This document shows, piece after piece, positions 1 through 8,300 of a stretch of DNA of 35,243 bases. Both the position numbers and the translations under genes were made by a program. This stretch comes from Verrucomicrobiales bacterium (GTDB taxonomy: Bacteria > Verrucomicrobiota > Verrucomicrobiia > Verrucomicrobiales > Akkermansiaceae). The notes under the pieces were generated by a model, which worked only from the letters and a program-made list of their open reading frames with translations, did no database searches and had not been told where the DNA came from. The stretch lies in contig DPWT01000203.1 of the NCBI GenBank assembly GCA_003527555.1, forward strand, positions 1-35,243, read 5' to 3'. Numbering within the stretch: position 1 is the first letter of the stretch; the number at the start of each line of letters is the position of its first letter.

Positions 1-1
1 G

Positions 2-1399
2 AAATTCATTGATGCATGCCAACACAACAACCTGATGAGAGCTCTTGCCTCTATGGGGGCCGCATCTGACGCATTAGACGATCCTCTAAATGATACGATC
101 AACTACGTATCAAACGGGCTCGAGATAAGAACCCCAAACAGCGAGTGGCAATTTCTTACCAACAGTTCGTCGATATACAACATCATGAATATCGACAAAA
201 ACCGTAATGAAGTTGCTGTTGGCTTTTACAATCCGTTGATGCGCACATCTGCACGGATTCTCTATTTTCCAGTCAAAGAAAAAGGAGGGAAAACTTTTGT
301 GTGTCTCTCTCCATTATTGAAGGCGGCGTTGACGACCGATGGAATTAAGGGCACTCGGCACTTAGCAATTCACCAACGTGATGACGAGCAAAAGCTGATC
401 CGTCAAATCCCCAGCGTCATCTTTAAACACATAGAAGCCCAGCCTGCTGAATCTCCTGAACAACTTATTGAAAAATTTCTCGCCGCAAAGAATTTTAAAT
501 ACGCTGTCGCATTACTCCCGTCAAAAGAACTGCTGAAACCCACAGAAAAGGAACAATTTCCTTTGTTAGAAAATCTGGCCTTTCTCTGCCAAGGATTGAA
601 CTCTGTCAAATCATTACCTAAGCCATCGATAACAATTGCAAGAGAAGGTTTACTGGCCGCCGCACCACTGGAATATAGAGTGCCAAACAAACCTGGCACT
701 TTCCAAACATGGCAACTATGGATGATAAAAGGCGATAAAGGATGGCACCTAATACCCAAAAAATCGATAGAGACGATTGTGGATGAAAAAATAAAACAAA
801 AGATCAAGGGATTGTCTGATAAACTTGACACAATAACCAAGAACCAACGCAAAGAACGTTCTAAGAAAATGCTCAGTCACGTAACTAACATTAATTTAGT
901 TGAACTCAAAGAGGCTGTCATCAAACAAAAAGCAATTAATCTTTTCAAACTATACCGCAGCCGCCTTCGTAGTTATGATTATGCATCCGCACTTGATTGC
1001 TGCGCTATGCTGGATAGCTCAAACAATACTCGCACTCTAAAAAACTTTGACTATGCGATTCGTGGTGCAAGCGATCATACAAAAGACGACCTGATACTTG
1101 GGGTGGTTAAATCAGGGAAATGGAGTGGAGTATCGGTGCGCACCCAATCAAAAACCACTGGCGCTCATGATTTCCCGTTGTATCTCTTTTTAAATACTAA
1201 CAATGGCGCAAAAATTCTACTCGATATTGATCTTCGCTATCCCACAAATAAAGGCCGAAGTATCATTAACCAAAGCAACTGGGATAAACTTAAAAAAAAT
1301 ATCCCGAACGAAGCACTCAAGCAGGTAGAAACGATCTTTGCGGCACACGAAAAAATAACCGCAAAAAACATACAAGAGGAGAAAAAACTCCACGAGTAA
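2..1399 (+). CDS. Hypothetical protein, 5' end cut off by window edge
   Basis: The reading frame is open to the first bases of the window (codons run in frame from position 2), so this is the 3' part of a longer gene; the first in-frame ATG at 35 is probably internal. It ends at a TAA 53 bp before the MoxR gene. I do not recognise a family. The visible 466 residues are soluble, Lys-rich and appear to contain two similar alpha+beta modules: one near residues 165-270 (helix EQLIEKFLAAKNF, then strands ending GDKGWHLIPKK) and one near 310-410 (helix LFKLYRSRLRSYDYASAL, then strands). This layout resembles NTF2-like/SnoaL modules, but that is only an impression. The same strand and closeness to the MoxR/DUF58/transglutaminase genes suggest co-transcription and a cell-envelope role. 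Real gene: quite sure. Function: unknown. Confidence 0.75.
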   Translation, partial: KFIDACQHNNLMRALASMGAASDALDDPLNDTINYVSNGLEIRTPNSEWQFLTNSSSIYNIMNIDKNRNEVAVGFYNPLMRTSARILYFPVKEKGGKTFVCLSPLLKAALTTDGIKGTRHLAIHQRDDEQKLIRQIPSVIFKHIEAQPAESPEQLIEKFLAAKNFKYAVALLPSKELLKPTEKEQFPLLENLAFLCQGLNSVKSLPKPSITIAREGLLAAAPLEYRVPNKPGTFQTWQLWMIKGDKGWHLIPKKSIETIVDEKIKQKIKGLSDKLDTITKNQRKERSKKMLSHVTNINLVELKEAVIKQKAINLFKLYRSRLRSYDYASALDCCAMLDSSNNTRTLKNFDYAIRGASDHTKDDLILGVVKSGKWSGVSVRTQSKTTGAHDFPLYLFLNTNNGAKILLDIDLRYPTNKGRSIINQSNWDKLKKNIPNEALKQVETIFAAHEKITAKNIQEEKKLHE

Positions 1400-1452
1400 A
1401 TTGGTTGCAATTTATATTCAGCCCCTAACGATCTCATCTCCCAGACAACCGC

Positions 1453-2388
1453 ATGACCACTACGGATTCTGCCAAACACCTCGAAAGAGCCGTCTCATCC
1501 ATAATAAAGGGACAAGAACAAACCATCCGCAACATTCTCGCTTGTATGATCTCTGGAGGTCATGTCTTGTTAGAAGACAATCCAGGCACAGGAAAGACAA
1601 CACTCGCCAAAGCGATTGCAGGCTCCATCAGCGGCGCGGTATTCAACCGCATCCAGTTCACCCCCGATCTATTACCATCTGATATTCTGGGGGTCTCTAT
1701 CCTCAACCAGAAAACGAGCGAGTTCCGCTTCCACCCTGGCCCGGTATTCACCGACATCCTGCTGGCGGATGAGATCAACCGCGCGTCGCCACGAACTCAG
1801 AGCGCATTATTAGAATCGATGGCCGAGAGACAAGCCACCATAGAAGGAACTTGCCATGATCTGGACGGGCTGTTCTTTGTCATCGCCACACAAAACCCAG
1901 TTGAGTTTCGCGGCACTTATCCGCTCCCCGAAGCACAAATGGATCGTTTCACCATGCAATGCTCGCTTGGCTACGTCACAGCAGAACAAGAGGTGGATAT
2001 CCTAGCCGCGCAGAACCAGGGTCACCCTCTCGATACATTGGATCCCGTAGTCACGCTTGAAGATATTCATACGCTGCAAGCAGCAGTCTCCAATGTCCGC
2101 ATCAGTGACGAACTCCGCCGCTACATCGTTGCCCTGAGCAATGCCACTCGCGAGATCGACGAGGTGCAACTCAGCGCAAGCCCAAGGGCCTCGCTCTCGC
2201 TGATGAAGCTCTCCCAAGCACTGTCTCTGTTTGAAGGGCGCGAGTTTGTGACGCCAGAAACCATTCAGGAGCTCGCCTTGGATGTTATCGCCCATCGACT
2301 GATCATCACCCCGGAAGCCAAGTTCAACGGCATGACAGGCCGCGCCGTGGTTGAAAGCATTCTGGAAAACACACCCATTCCGGTGTAG
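1453..2388 (+). CDS. MoxR-family AAA+ ATPase
   Basis: This 311-residue protein has the AAA_3 (MoxR) layout. Walker A is GTGKTT with Lys48, Walker B is LLADEIN with Asp106-Glu107, and the sensor/arginine segment contains ATQNPVEF...GTYPLPEAQMDRF. A C-terminal lid helical domain follows. MoxR ATPases are chaperone-like, usually act on VWA-domain partners and are typically encoded next to DUF58 proteins, as here: the DUF58 gene starts 12 bp downstream. Length matches the family (about 300-350 residues). The start at 1453 is the first ATG that precedes the conserved N-terminal helix; no clear Shine-Dalgarno is visible, as for most genes in this window. The physiological substrate in this clade cannot be read from the sequence. 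Confidence 0.95.
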   Translation: MTTTDSAKHLERAVSSIIKGQEQTIRNILACMISGGHVLLEDNPGTGKTTLAKAIAGSISGAVFNRIQFTPDLLPSDILGVSILNQKTSEFRFHPGPVFTDILLADEINRASPRTQSALLESMAERQATIEGTCHDLDGLFFVIATQNPVEFRGTYPLPEAQMDRFTMQCSLGYVTAEQEVDILAAQNQGHPLDTLDPVVTLEDIHTLQAAVSNVRISDELRRYIVALSNATREIDEVQLSASPRASLSLMKLSQALSLFEGREFVTPETIQELALDVIAHRLIITPEAKFNGMTGRAVVESILENTPIPV

Positions 2389-2400
2389 TTTAGAAAAGAC

Positions 2401-3789
2401 ATGGATAATGTCAGGAAAGTGCCACTATTCCGGCGATGGACCCACAAGATTTATCACCGAAGTTCGGCAATAACACACTTTTTCACCCACAGGATTCGTC
2501 CTGCGGGAATTCTACTCATTTTGCTCCTACCGGCGGCATGGATGCTATTGCCACTCTACAGACTTGGCCCACTATTCCAGCTACGCGGGCTGATTCTGGT
2601 CATCCTTGGGGTATCAATTCTCTGGGCATTTTTTCGCCAGGCAAAGGTACGCATACAGCGCGATCTACCACGGCTCGCCACCGCAGGTGAACCCCTGACG
2701 TATCGTGTGCGCGTCAAGAATCTGGGGAAACTGAACCTAACAGGCACAAGCTTACTCGAGCTTACACCCGATAACCGTCCAAGCCTAGAGAGCTTTACAT
2801 GGTCGCGCGAGCCGGGTGAGGAAACTCGGAATGTGTTTGACCGCACCCTCGGATACTACCGTTGGGAATGGCTACAAAGGAGCCTAACACTTTTCAAACA
2901 AAAGGGTATGCCACCCCTTCCACTCATCAAACCCAGCGAACAATTATCAACCACACTGACGATTACACCTCGAAAACGTGGAGTGATCGCGCTCCGTGAC
3001 ATGCGCCTTTGCCTGCCGGACCCGTTTGGGGTTTTCCAGCGCTGTAGAAAAACGGAGAGCTCACCCGGCAAGCTGATCGTGCTTCCGCATCGCTACCAAC
3101 TACCTGCTCTGGATCTGCCCGGTAATGCACGTTTCCAACTCGGAGGTGAGGCAGCGTCTAACACCGTGGGTCAGTCTGGCGACTTCACCAGTGTCCGCGA
3201 CTACCGCCCCGGCGATCCCCTACGCCACATCCATTGGAAAAGCTGGGCACGAACGGGCAAGCCCATCGTCAAAGAATACCAGGATGTCTTTTTTCCCCGC
3301 TATGGTCTGGTCTTGGACACCTTCGCTCCTACTGAGGATGAAGATATGTTTGAGGAAGCGGTCTCGGTAGCAGCATCGTTTGCGTCCAGCATCGACACCC
3401 GGGAAACATTGCTTGATCTAATGTTCATCCGCGATGAAGCGTTTGTCTTCAGTGCAGGGCGAGGTGAAGAACGCGTGGATAAGATGCTTGAAATCCTCGC
3501 TGGTGTGAATTGCGAACCGGTGAGTGACTTCCACGCCCTACAAAAACTCGTGCTCCGCTACCAAGATGAACTTACTGCGTGCATCTGCATTTTCACAGGC
3601 TGGTGCGAGCAGCGGAGAGACACCGTGACACGTCTGCAACGTGCAGGCATGGAGCTCAAAGTCATCAGCGTTTGCCGCGACCTTGAAGCATCCAGAAAAG
3701 AACATGTATCCTTTCCCGCTCCAGTGCCTGTGAAGTGGCTCCGCGCCGGCCACATCCAGGAAGACCTGATGACTAGTGCTAATTCCTGA
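2401..3789 (+). CDS. DUF58 domain protein, membrane-anchored
   Basis: This 462-residue protein has two hydrophobic segments near the N-terminus (about residues 36-56 and 60-76). An extracytoplasmic-type beta region and the DUF58 core follow. The diagnostic motif is YRPGDPLRHIHW at residues 268-279, followed by ...GKPIVKEYQ, and then a VWA-like portion (LVLDTF...). DUF58 proteins pair with MoxR ATPases and membrane transglutaminases in a widely conserved three-gene operon of poorly known envelope function, and that exact order occurs here. The gene lies 12 bp after moxR and 19 bp before the transglutaminase gene, so co-transcription is very likely. Its stop codon lies inside a small tandem heptamer repeat (3785-3805). 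Confidence 0.93.
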   Translation: MDNVRKVPLFRRWTHKIYHRSSAITHFFTHRIRPAGILLILLLPAAWMLLPLYRLGPLFQLRGLILVILGVSILWAFFRQAKVRIQRDLPRLATAGEPLTYRVRVKNLGKLNLTGTSLLELTPDNRPSLESFTWSREPGEETRNVFDRTLGYYRWEWLQRSLTLFKQKGMPPLPLIKPSEQLSTTLTITPRKRGVIALRDMRLCLPDPFGVFQRCRKTESSPGKLIVLPHRYQLPALDLPGNARFQLGGEAASNTVGQSGDFTSVRDYRPGDPLRHIHWKSWARTGKPIVKEYQDVFFPRYGLVLDTFAPTEDEDMFEEAVSVAASFASSIDTRETLLDLMFIRDEAFVFSAGRGEERVDKMLEILAGVNCEPVSDFHALQKLVLRYQDELTACICIFTGWCEQRRDTVTRLQRAGMELKVISVCRDLEASRKEHVSFPAPVPVKWLRAGHIQEDLMTSANS

Positions 3790-3805
3790 CTCCTGACCCC
3801 TGATT
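3785..3805 (+). repeat. Three tandem heptamers at a gene junction
   Basis: Three consecutive 7-mers, CCTGACT, CCTGACC and CCTGATT, cover the stop codon of the DUF58 gene and run to 4 bp before the ATG of the transglutaminase gene. Similar heptameric short tandem repeats occur in other bacteria (for example in cyanobacteria). With only three degenerate units this could also be chance. Confidence 0.5.
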
Positions 3806-3808
3806 TCC

Positions 3809-5914
3809 ATGAACCCCACTCCACCACGCCTTCTTGCCGGTGTCATCACCCTTGCCTGGGGCGGGTTGACAGGAAACCCTACGTGGGGGTTATTTGCCGC
3901 ATTACTGTTAGAATCGAGATCATGGACAAACTTACGCTGGGACTTCAACCGCAGTTCCTACATCAGGGCGTGGCAGTTCTCGATTTTGATTGGGGCACTG
4001 ATCGCTATCTTGGCTTGGATCAACGGGGTGAAGGCGGGCAAGCTGCACACATTGTTTGTCTGGACACCACTGATTCTACTTCCGCTTGAGCTTGCTCAGC
4101 GCTACGGCAAAGCATCAAAAATCCCACTGAATACTTTTTCGTTTTTTGCCCGTAAAAAAATGGACAGAGATATCACTGAGGGACGGCACACCTCGCCACG
4201 GATGGTCAATACCGGCTACCTCTACATCGCGGTAGTCATTCTTGCCACTGCAATGGCGAGCAAACACGACATCCACCACTTTATCGGGCTCTCATTAATG
4301 ACTGCCGCCTGTTTGTTTTTCTATGTGCGTAAGAACGGGTTTCGCCCATGGGCGTGGTCGATTGCTTTGGCAATCAGCCTAACACTTGGATTTGCCGGGC
4401 AGTTGAGCATGTTCAAACTCTACCATTATTTCACTGGAGCACAGAGCGCAGGCGGTGGCCATCGCACGCACACCAATGAATCGCGCACCAGCATCGGCAA
4501 ACTCGGCAAACTAAAACTCAGCCCAAGGGTGTTCTGGCGGATGTCAGTTCATGAAGGCAATGTTCCTGCCTTGCTGCGGACAGCAGTATACAACCGCTAC
4601 GCACTGGCACGTTGGACTCACGAGTACATCCCACCTGCGGGCAGCGATCCCATGCTTGAGGATGACTTCACGGATGACACACGCATCAGTGCCTTCCAAG
4701 ATCGGGACACGCGAACATTTGGTAAAGATACGAAACTAGATTTATCAGAAAAAGGCGACCTCAGTATCATCGGCGAGGTTGATTCCCACGTCAAAAACAA
4801 CCCCATTCCCCTGCCGGAGAACATGCTGGCATATGGCGATCTGGGCGCAGAACCCTTGGTCAGCAGAAATTCACTGGGCACGGTCCGCATCGGCAACCCT
4901 GAGAACCATGTCATCAACTACACCGTCTGGACAGGTAAGGAGCCCACTACCGAGGATGATCCAGTGGATGAATTCGACCTTCATATCCCGGTGCAGGAAA
5001 AGGCGGCAATCACCCGCATTGCCAATCAGCTAGGGCTCGACAGGGAAGGCCTTAGCACGCGTGCCAAGATTAACATCCTGCGCGACTTCTTTAGCAATGA
5101 ATTCCAGTATAATACCCATCTCAAAACGCCAAGCGTGGAACGAGGCAGACGCAGTACTGCTGTGGGTATGTTTCTAGAAACAACACGCGCAGGGCATTGC
5201 GAGTACTTCGCGACCGCCACAGCCTTGCTGCTCAGGGAAGCAGAAATACCCTCGCGCTACTGTGTCGGCTTTTCCGTCAACGAACAGAACTCTGACCGCG
5301 AAGAATGGATCATGCGTGGCCACCACGCCCACGCATGGTGCCGCGTATGGGTGGAGGAGGAAAATGCCAATGGTGAAGTGGTTAGCAAGTGGGAGGATGT
5401 AGACCTAACACCATCTGCTTGGCATGAAATGGACATGCTTGGGAGACCCGACTGGCAGCGCAAGCTGATCGATTGGTGGCAGCGTGTGCGTGAGGACTTC
5501 CTGATCTGGCGCACCAGAGAGGCCAACAAAACCAATGTGGCGATCGTCGTGGGCACGATCATCACTATACTGCTTTCCTGGATCAGCTGGAGACTCTGGC
5601 ACTCGCGTCAACGCAATGAAGTAAAGAAACAAAACCACTCCTATAATCGCCCTAAGGATATAGCCATCACATCCCTAAACAAGCTCGAGCCTCTGCTTAC
5701 AAAAAAATTAGGCTCTCGCCCAAGTGGTGTACCACTTTGCCGCTGGATGCTCGGACTCACACACCCTCATCCTGTATTAGACGAAAAGCTACAGCGGATT
5801 AACGAGCTGCACTCACGGCTGAGATTTGATCCTCAAAGAGCACCCACAAACACCCAAGACGATCTAGCAAACCTAACAAATGAGCTGCGGCGTTTTTTAA
5901 AAAAGAACCGATAA
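3809..5914 (+). CDS. TgpA-like membrane transglutaminase (DUF3488 + transglutaminase core)
   Basis: This 701-residue protein has an N-terminal membrane region (several segments in the first about 215 residues), as in DUF3488/TgpA proteins. An extracytoplasmic linker is followed by a transglutaminase-like core with the Cys-His-Asp triad in order: Cys464 in RAGHCEYFATA, His508 in HHAHAWCRVW and Asp532 in WEDVDLTP. A further membrane helix (about residues 573-590) and a cytoplasmic helical tail of about 110 residues resembling DUF4129 complete the chain. The arrangement matches the third member of the MoxR/DUF58/TgpA operon. All triad residues are present, so it should be an active cysteine peptidase or acyltransferase acting outside the membrane; its substrate is unknown. 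The ATG at 3809 is 19 bp after the DUF58 stop. Confidence 0.93.
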   Translation: MNPTPPRLLAGVITLAWGGLTGNPTWGLFAALLLESRSWTNLRWDFNRSSYIRAWQFSILIGALIAILAWINGVKAGKLHTLFVWTPLILLPLELAQRYGKASKIPLNTFSFFARKKMDRDITEGRHTSPRMVNTGYLYIAVVILATAMASKHDIHHFIGLSLMTAACLFFYVRKNGFRPWAWSIALAISLTLGFAGQLSMFKLYHYFTGAQSAGGGHRTHTNESRTSIGKLGKLKLSPRVFWRMSVHEGNVPALLRTAVYNRYALARWTHEYIPPAGSDPMLEDDFTDDTRISAFQDRDTRTFGKDTKLDLSEKGDLSIIGEVDSHVKNNPIPLPENMLAYGDLGAEPLVSRNSLGTVRIGNPENHVINYTVWTGKEPTTEDDPVDEFDLHIPVQEKAAITRIANQLGLDREGLSTRAKINILRDFFSNEFQYNTHLKTPSVERGRRSTAVGMFLETTRAGHCEYFATATALLLREAEIPSRYCVGFSVNEQNSDREEWIMRGHHAHAWCRVWVEEENANGEVVSKWEDVDLTPSAWHEMDMLGRPDWQRKLIDWWQRVREDFLIWRTREANKTNVAIVVGTIITILLSWISWRLWHSRQRNEVKKQNHSYNRPKDIAITSLNKLEPLLTKKLGSRPSGVPLCRWMLGLTHPHPVLDEKLQRINELHSRLRFDPQRAPTNTQDDLANLTNELRRFLKKNR

Positions 5915-6104
5915 TTAGGTTTGTTGTATAAAGAAATTTCACAAAACGGCCCTGCTCTGGGATAGTGACAACTTTTCATGCTACGGCGTCGATGATGGCT
6001 TTTCAACAAATACCTACTTATAGTTGAAGCGTCCAGCAGCCGCATATCGCAATAGGGATGACTTTTTTAATTGGAGTCGATGAGAATGAGAGTAGCATAC
6101 GGCC

Positions 6105-7430
6105 ATGAATTACAGTCGCTCAAAAACACCTCTGATATTCTTTGCTGCAGTGGTAATTCTTAGCATTGTGACGATATTCCTGCTTATCGGCAAATACAGA
6201 TCCAACACAACCGCTCTGACCGGCACCAATACCCCTACAATACCACAAGGTGGAGATCAAATGACCCTCACCCCGAACGGCAAACACGTCGACGATGTGG
6301 ACACACGACTAGGTGGCACGCCGGAGGATCTTGTTGGGCGCATTAGTGAAGTCGCAATTAGGGCAAACGATACAGGTGACGTGCAGCCATTAATCGAGCT
6401 TCTGGGAACCAAAAACCTGAGTGCGATCCAAGCAAAAAAACTACGCGCCTTAGCTTTAGCCTCTAAACTAAAGCTCGATCTAAATAGTCCATTTTCACCT
6501 ATTCAGGGAGCGAATGACCGTTGGTCACTTAACCTGTTTGATCGATCACGCATCCTACTTGATCTGGAAAAGACCGAGGAAGGTAAGTGGCGGGTTGGTA
6601 AGATCACTCTGTTCGAAACTAGTAAATCCATCACTGCTAATGACACCACATCCGGCGGCAAAGATGGATCAGCAAATCCTGACGACACGCATGCAGCAAC
6701 GATAGCCGTGAGCCGCTTCATGAATGCTATCATGAAGCTGGATCCAGCCGAAGCACGCAAACACATCGACACCTCACAAATTACTTATGCAAAACTTGCA
6801 GGACTTTGCATCATTTTTGAAGAAGGTGATTATACGCTGAGCAAGAATCGCCCTCTTAGAAAGATGTTCCTGCGTGAAACAAGTGCAGGTTGGTTGGTAA
6901 TGCTGGAAACACCAAACAAGAAAAATCTCGCTATGTTCGCCATCAATACCAAACGAAAAAATTTGGACACCCCATGGAAGATCACTGAAATCAATTTAGA
7001 TAAACTACTCACCGATTACGCAAATCGCTTTTCGGATGGCGATATTTATTACACACCGCTGATCAAGAATCTAAAAGGCGGTGATTCTCTCGTTGTTTAT
7101 TTCGATCTTGATTCAGGATTACTTACAGAGCGGACTCAGCATCAGCTCAGTATTGTCGCGGTTCTTCTGAAGTCTGATAAAAATAAAAAACTTACCATAT
7201 CTGGCCACACCGACGCACTCGGTTCAGACCAATACAATCTTACTCTGTCCAAGAAGCGCGCAAACACGGTGATGGAATTCTTTATCAAGAAAGGAATACC
7301 TGCCACACAAATAAAGATTTCAGGGTTCGGCAAGGCTCAGCCAAGATTACCAAACCAGACTAAAGATGGTATAGACAACCCAGACGGACGACGTGTAAAC
7401 CGCAGGGCAGAAATCCTTCTCGATTTCTAA
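6105..7430 (+). CDS. Membrane-anchored OmpA-family peptidoglycan-binding protein
   Basis: This 441-residue protein has an uncleaved-looking N-terminal membrane helix (about residues 10-29). An about 280-residue region of unknown fold comes next and contains two similar helical/strand units (near 78-170 and 195-300). The C-terminal OmpA/MotB-like domain (about 320-441) has the diagnostic elements: VVYFDLDS, SGHTDALGS near 367, NLTLSKKRANTV, ISGFGKAQP and the terminal GRRVNRRAEI. This domain binds peptidoglycan diaminopimelate in other bacteria. There is no beta-barrel, so it is more like an inner-membrane or periplasmic tether. The M23 peptidase gene starts 7 bp downstream, pointing to one transcript and a wall-related role. 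The 190 bp upstream show no gene. Confidence 0.88.
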   Translation: MNYSRSKTPLIFFAAVVILSIVTIFLLIGKYRSNTTALTGTNTPTIPQGGDQMTLTPNGKHVDDVDTRLGGTPEDLVGRISEVAIRANDTGDVQPLIELLGTKNLSAIQAKKLRALALASKLKLDLNSPFSPIQGANDRWSLNLFDRSRILLDLEKTEEGKWRVGKITLFETSKSITANDTTSGGKDGSANPDDTHAATIAVSRFMNAIMKLDPAEARKHIDTSQITYAKLAGLCIIFEEGDYTLSKNRPLRKMFLRETSAGWLVMLETPNKKNLAMFAINTKRKNLDTPWKITEINLDKLLTDYANRFSDGDIYYTPLIKNLKGGDSLVVYFDLDSGLLTERTQHQLSIVAVLLKSDKNKKLTISGHTDALGSDQYNLTLSKKRANTVMEFFIKKGIPATQIKISGFGKAQPRLPNQTKDGIDNPDGRRVNRRAEILLDF

Positions 7431-7437
7431 TCAATCA

Positions 7438-8265
7438 ATGAAAAAAACATCCACACAACAACACCTACTCTACTGTTTCGTGGTGGCTTTCGTCATCGGC
7501 CTGATTGTTGTGACTTTACTCGCATACATGCGCAGTCATACGGGCCAACTTGCACCCATAAAATCGATGAAATCGTGGCAGCATGCGGATGCGCCTCTAG
7601 GTCATCCTCTCCTTGACGGCAGCACCCCTGCCTTCGATCCCCGCTTCATTCAACTCTCTGCATTTGATCGTAATCTTCTGCCCATAGCTACAACAATGAT
7701 GCAGCCAATGGGAAGTCGCCATGGCGCTCTGACATACAATGCACAACCCTTCTGGGCTAACAATAAGCAGCGCGGCGGTTATCATACCGGCGACGACATC
7801 AATGGTATAGGGGGTATGGACTCTGACCTTGGCGATCCAGTATTTGCAGCGGCAAACGGCATAGTTATCTATCGTGGCGAACCTTCCCATGGGTGGGGTA
7901 ACACATTGATTCTAGCACATAGGTCTGCCGATGGCGATATACACCAACTGATGTATGCCCATTTACAGAAAAGTAGTGTAGCAGTGGGTGAACTGGTCGC
8001 TATGGGAGAAAAAATAGGCACCGTCGGCAACGCTAACGGAAATTACCCGGCGCACTTACACCTAGAGCTAAGACATACAAGTGGAGTATGGATTGGCTCT
8101 GGCTACGTTCAAGAAGGCACAGAGCACCTCAACCCTGATTTAGTGATTAATAAATATTCCAAAAAACCAACAGAAATGTTAAATATTGCACCGTTATTAT
8201 CCGTCAAATACGATCAATTAGAAAAAGCGCGCGCAAACATGATGATAAACAACAATGCACAATAG
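7438..8265 (+). CDS. M23/LytM-family metallopeptidase, membrane-anchored
   Basis: This 275-residue protein has an N-terminal hydrophobic segment (about residues 9-30), so it is exported or anchored. Its C-terminal half is an M23 endopeptidase domain. The predicted zinc ligands are present: His116 and Asp120 in YHTGDDIN and His208 in AHLHLE. His206 and the MYAHLQ histidine are the expected catalytic histidines. The usual blades (GDPVFAAANGIV, GWGNTLILAH, VGELVAMGEKIGTVGN) are intact. The enzyme should therefore be active and cleave peptidoglycan cross-bridges. It starts 7 bp after the OmpA-like gene, and the kinase gene begins within about 35 bp of its stop, so it is probably part of the same transcript as the sensor kinase. 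Confidence 0.92.
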   Translation: MKKTSTQQHLLYCFVVAFVIGLIVVTLLAYMRSHTGQLAPIKSMKSWQHADAPLGHPLLDGSTPAFDPRFIQLSAFDRNLLPIATTMMQPMGSRHGALTYNAQPFWANNKQRGGYHTGDDINGIGGMDSDLGDPVFAAANGIVIYRGEPSHGWGNTLILAHRSADGDIHQLMYAHLQKSSVAVGELVAMGEKIGTVGNANGNYPAHLHLELRHTSGVWIGSGYVQEGTEHLNPDLVINKYSKKPTEMLNIAPLLSVKYDQLEKARANMMINNNAQ

Positions 8266-8300
8266 CTTTGGGCACAAATCATAATCATTACTTACTTCAA

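Noticed and set aside
403..852. 149-codon open frame on the minus strand
   Set aside because: It lies opposite a longer plus-strand gene, has no recognisable domain and low-quality hydrophobic/serine-rich composition; a shadow frame.
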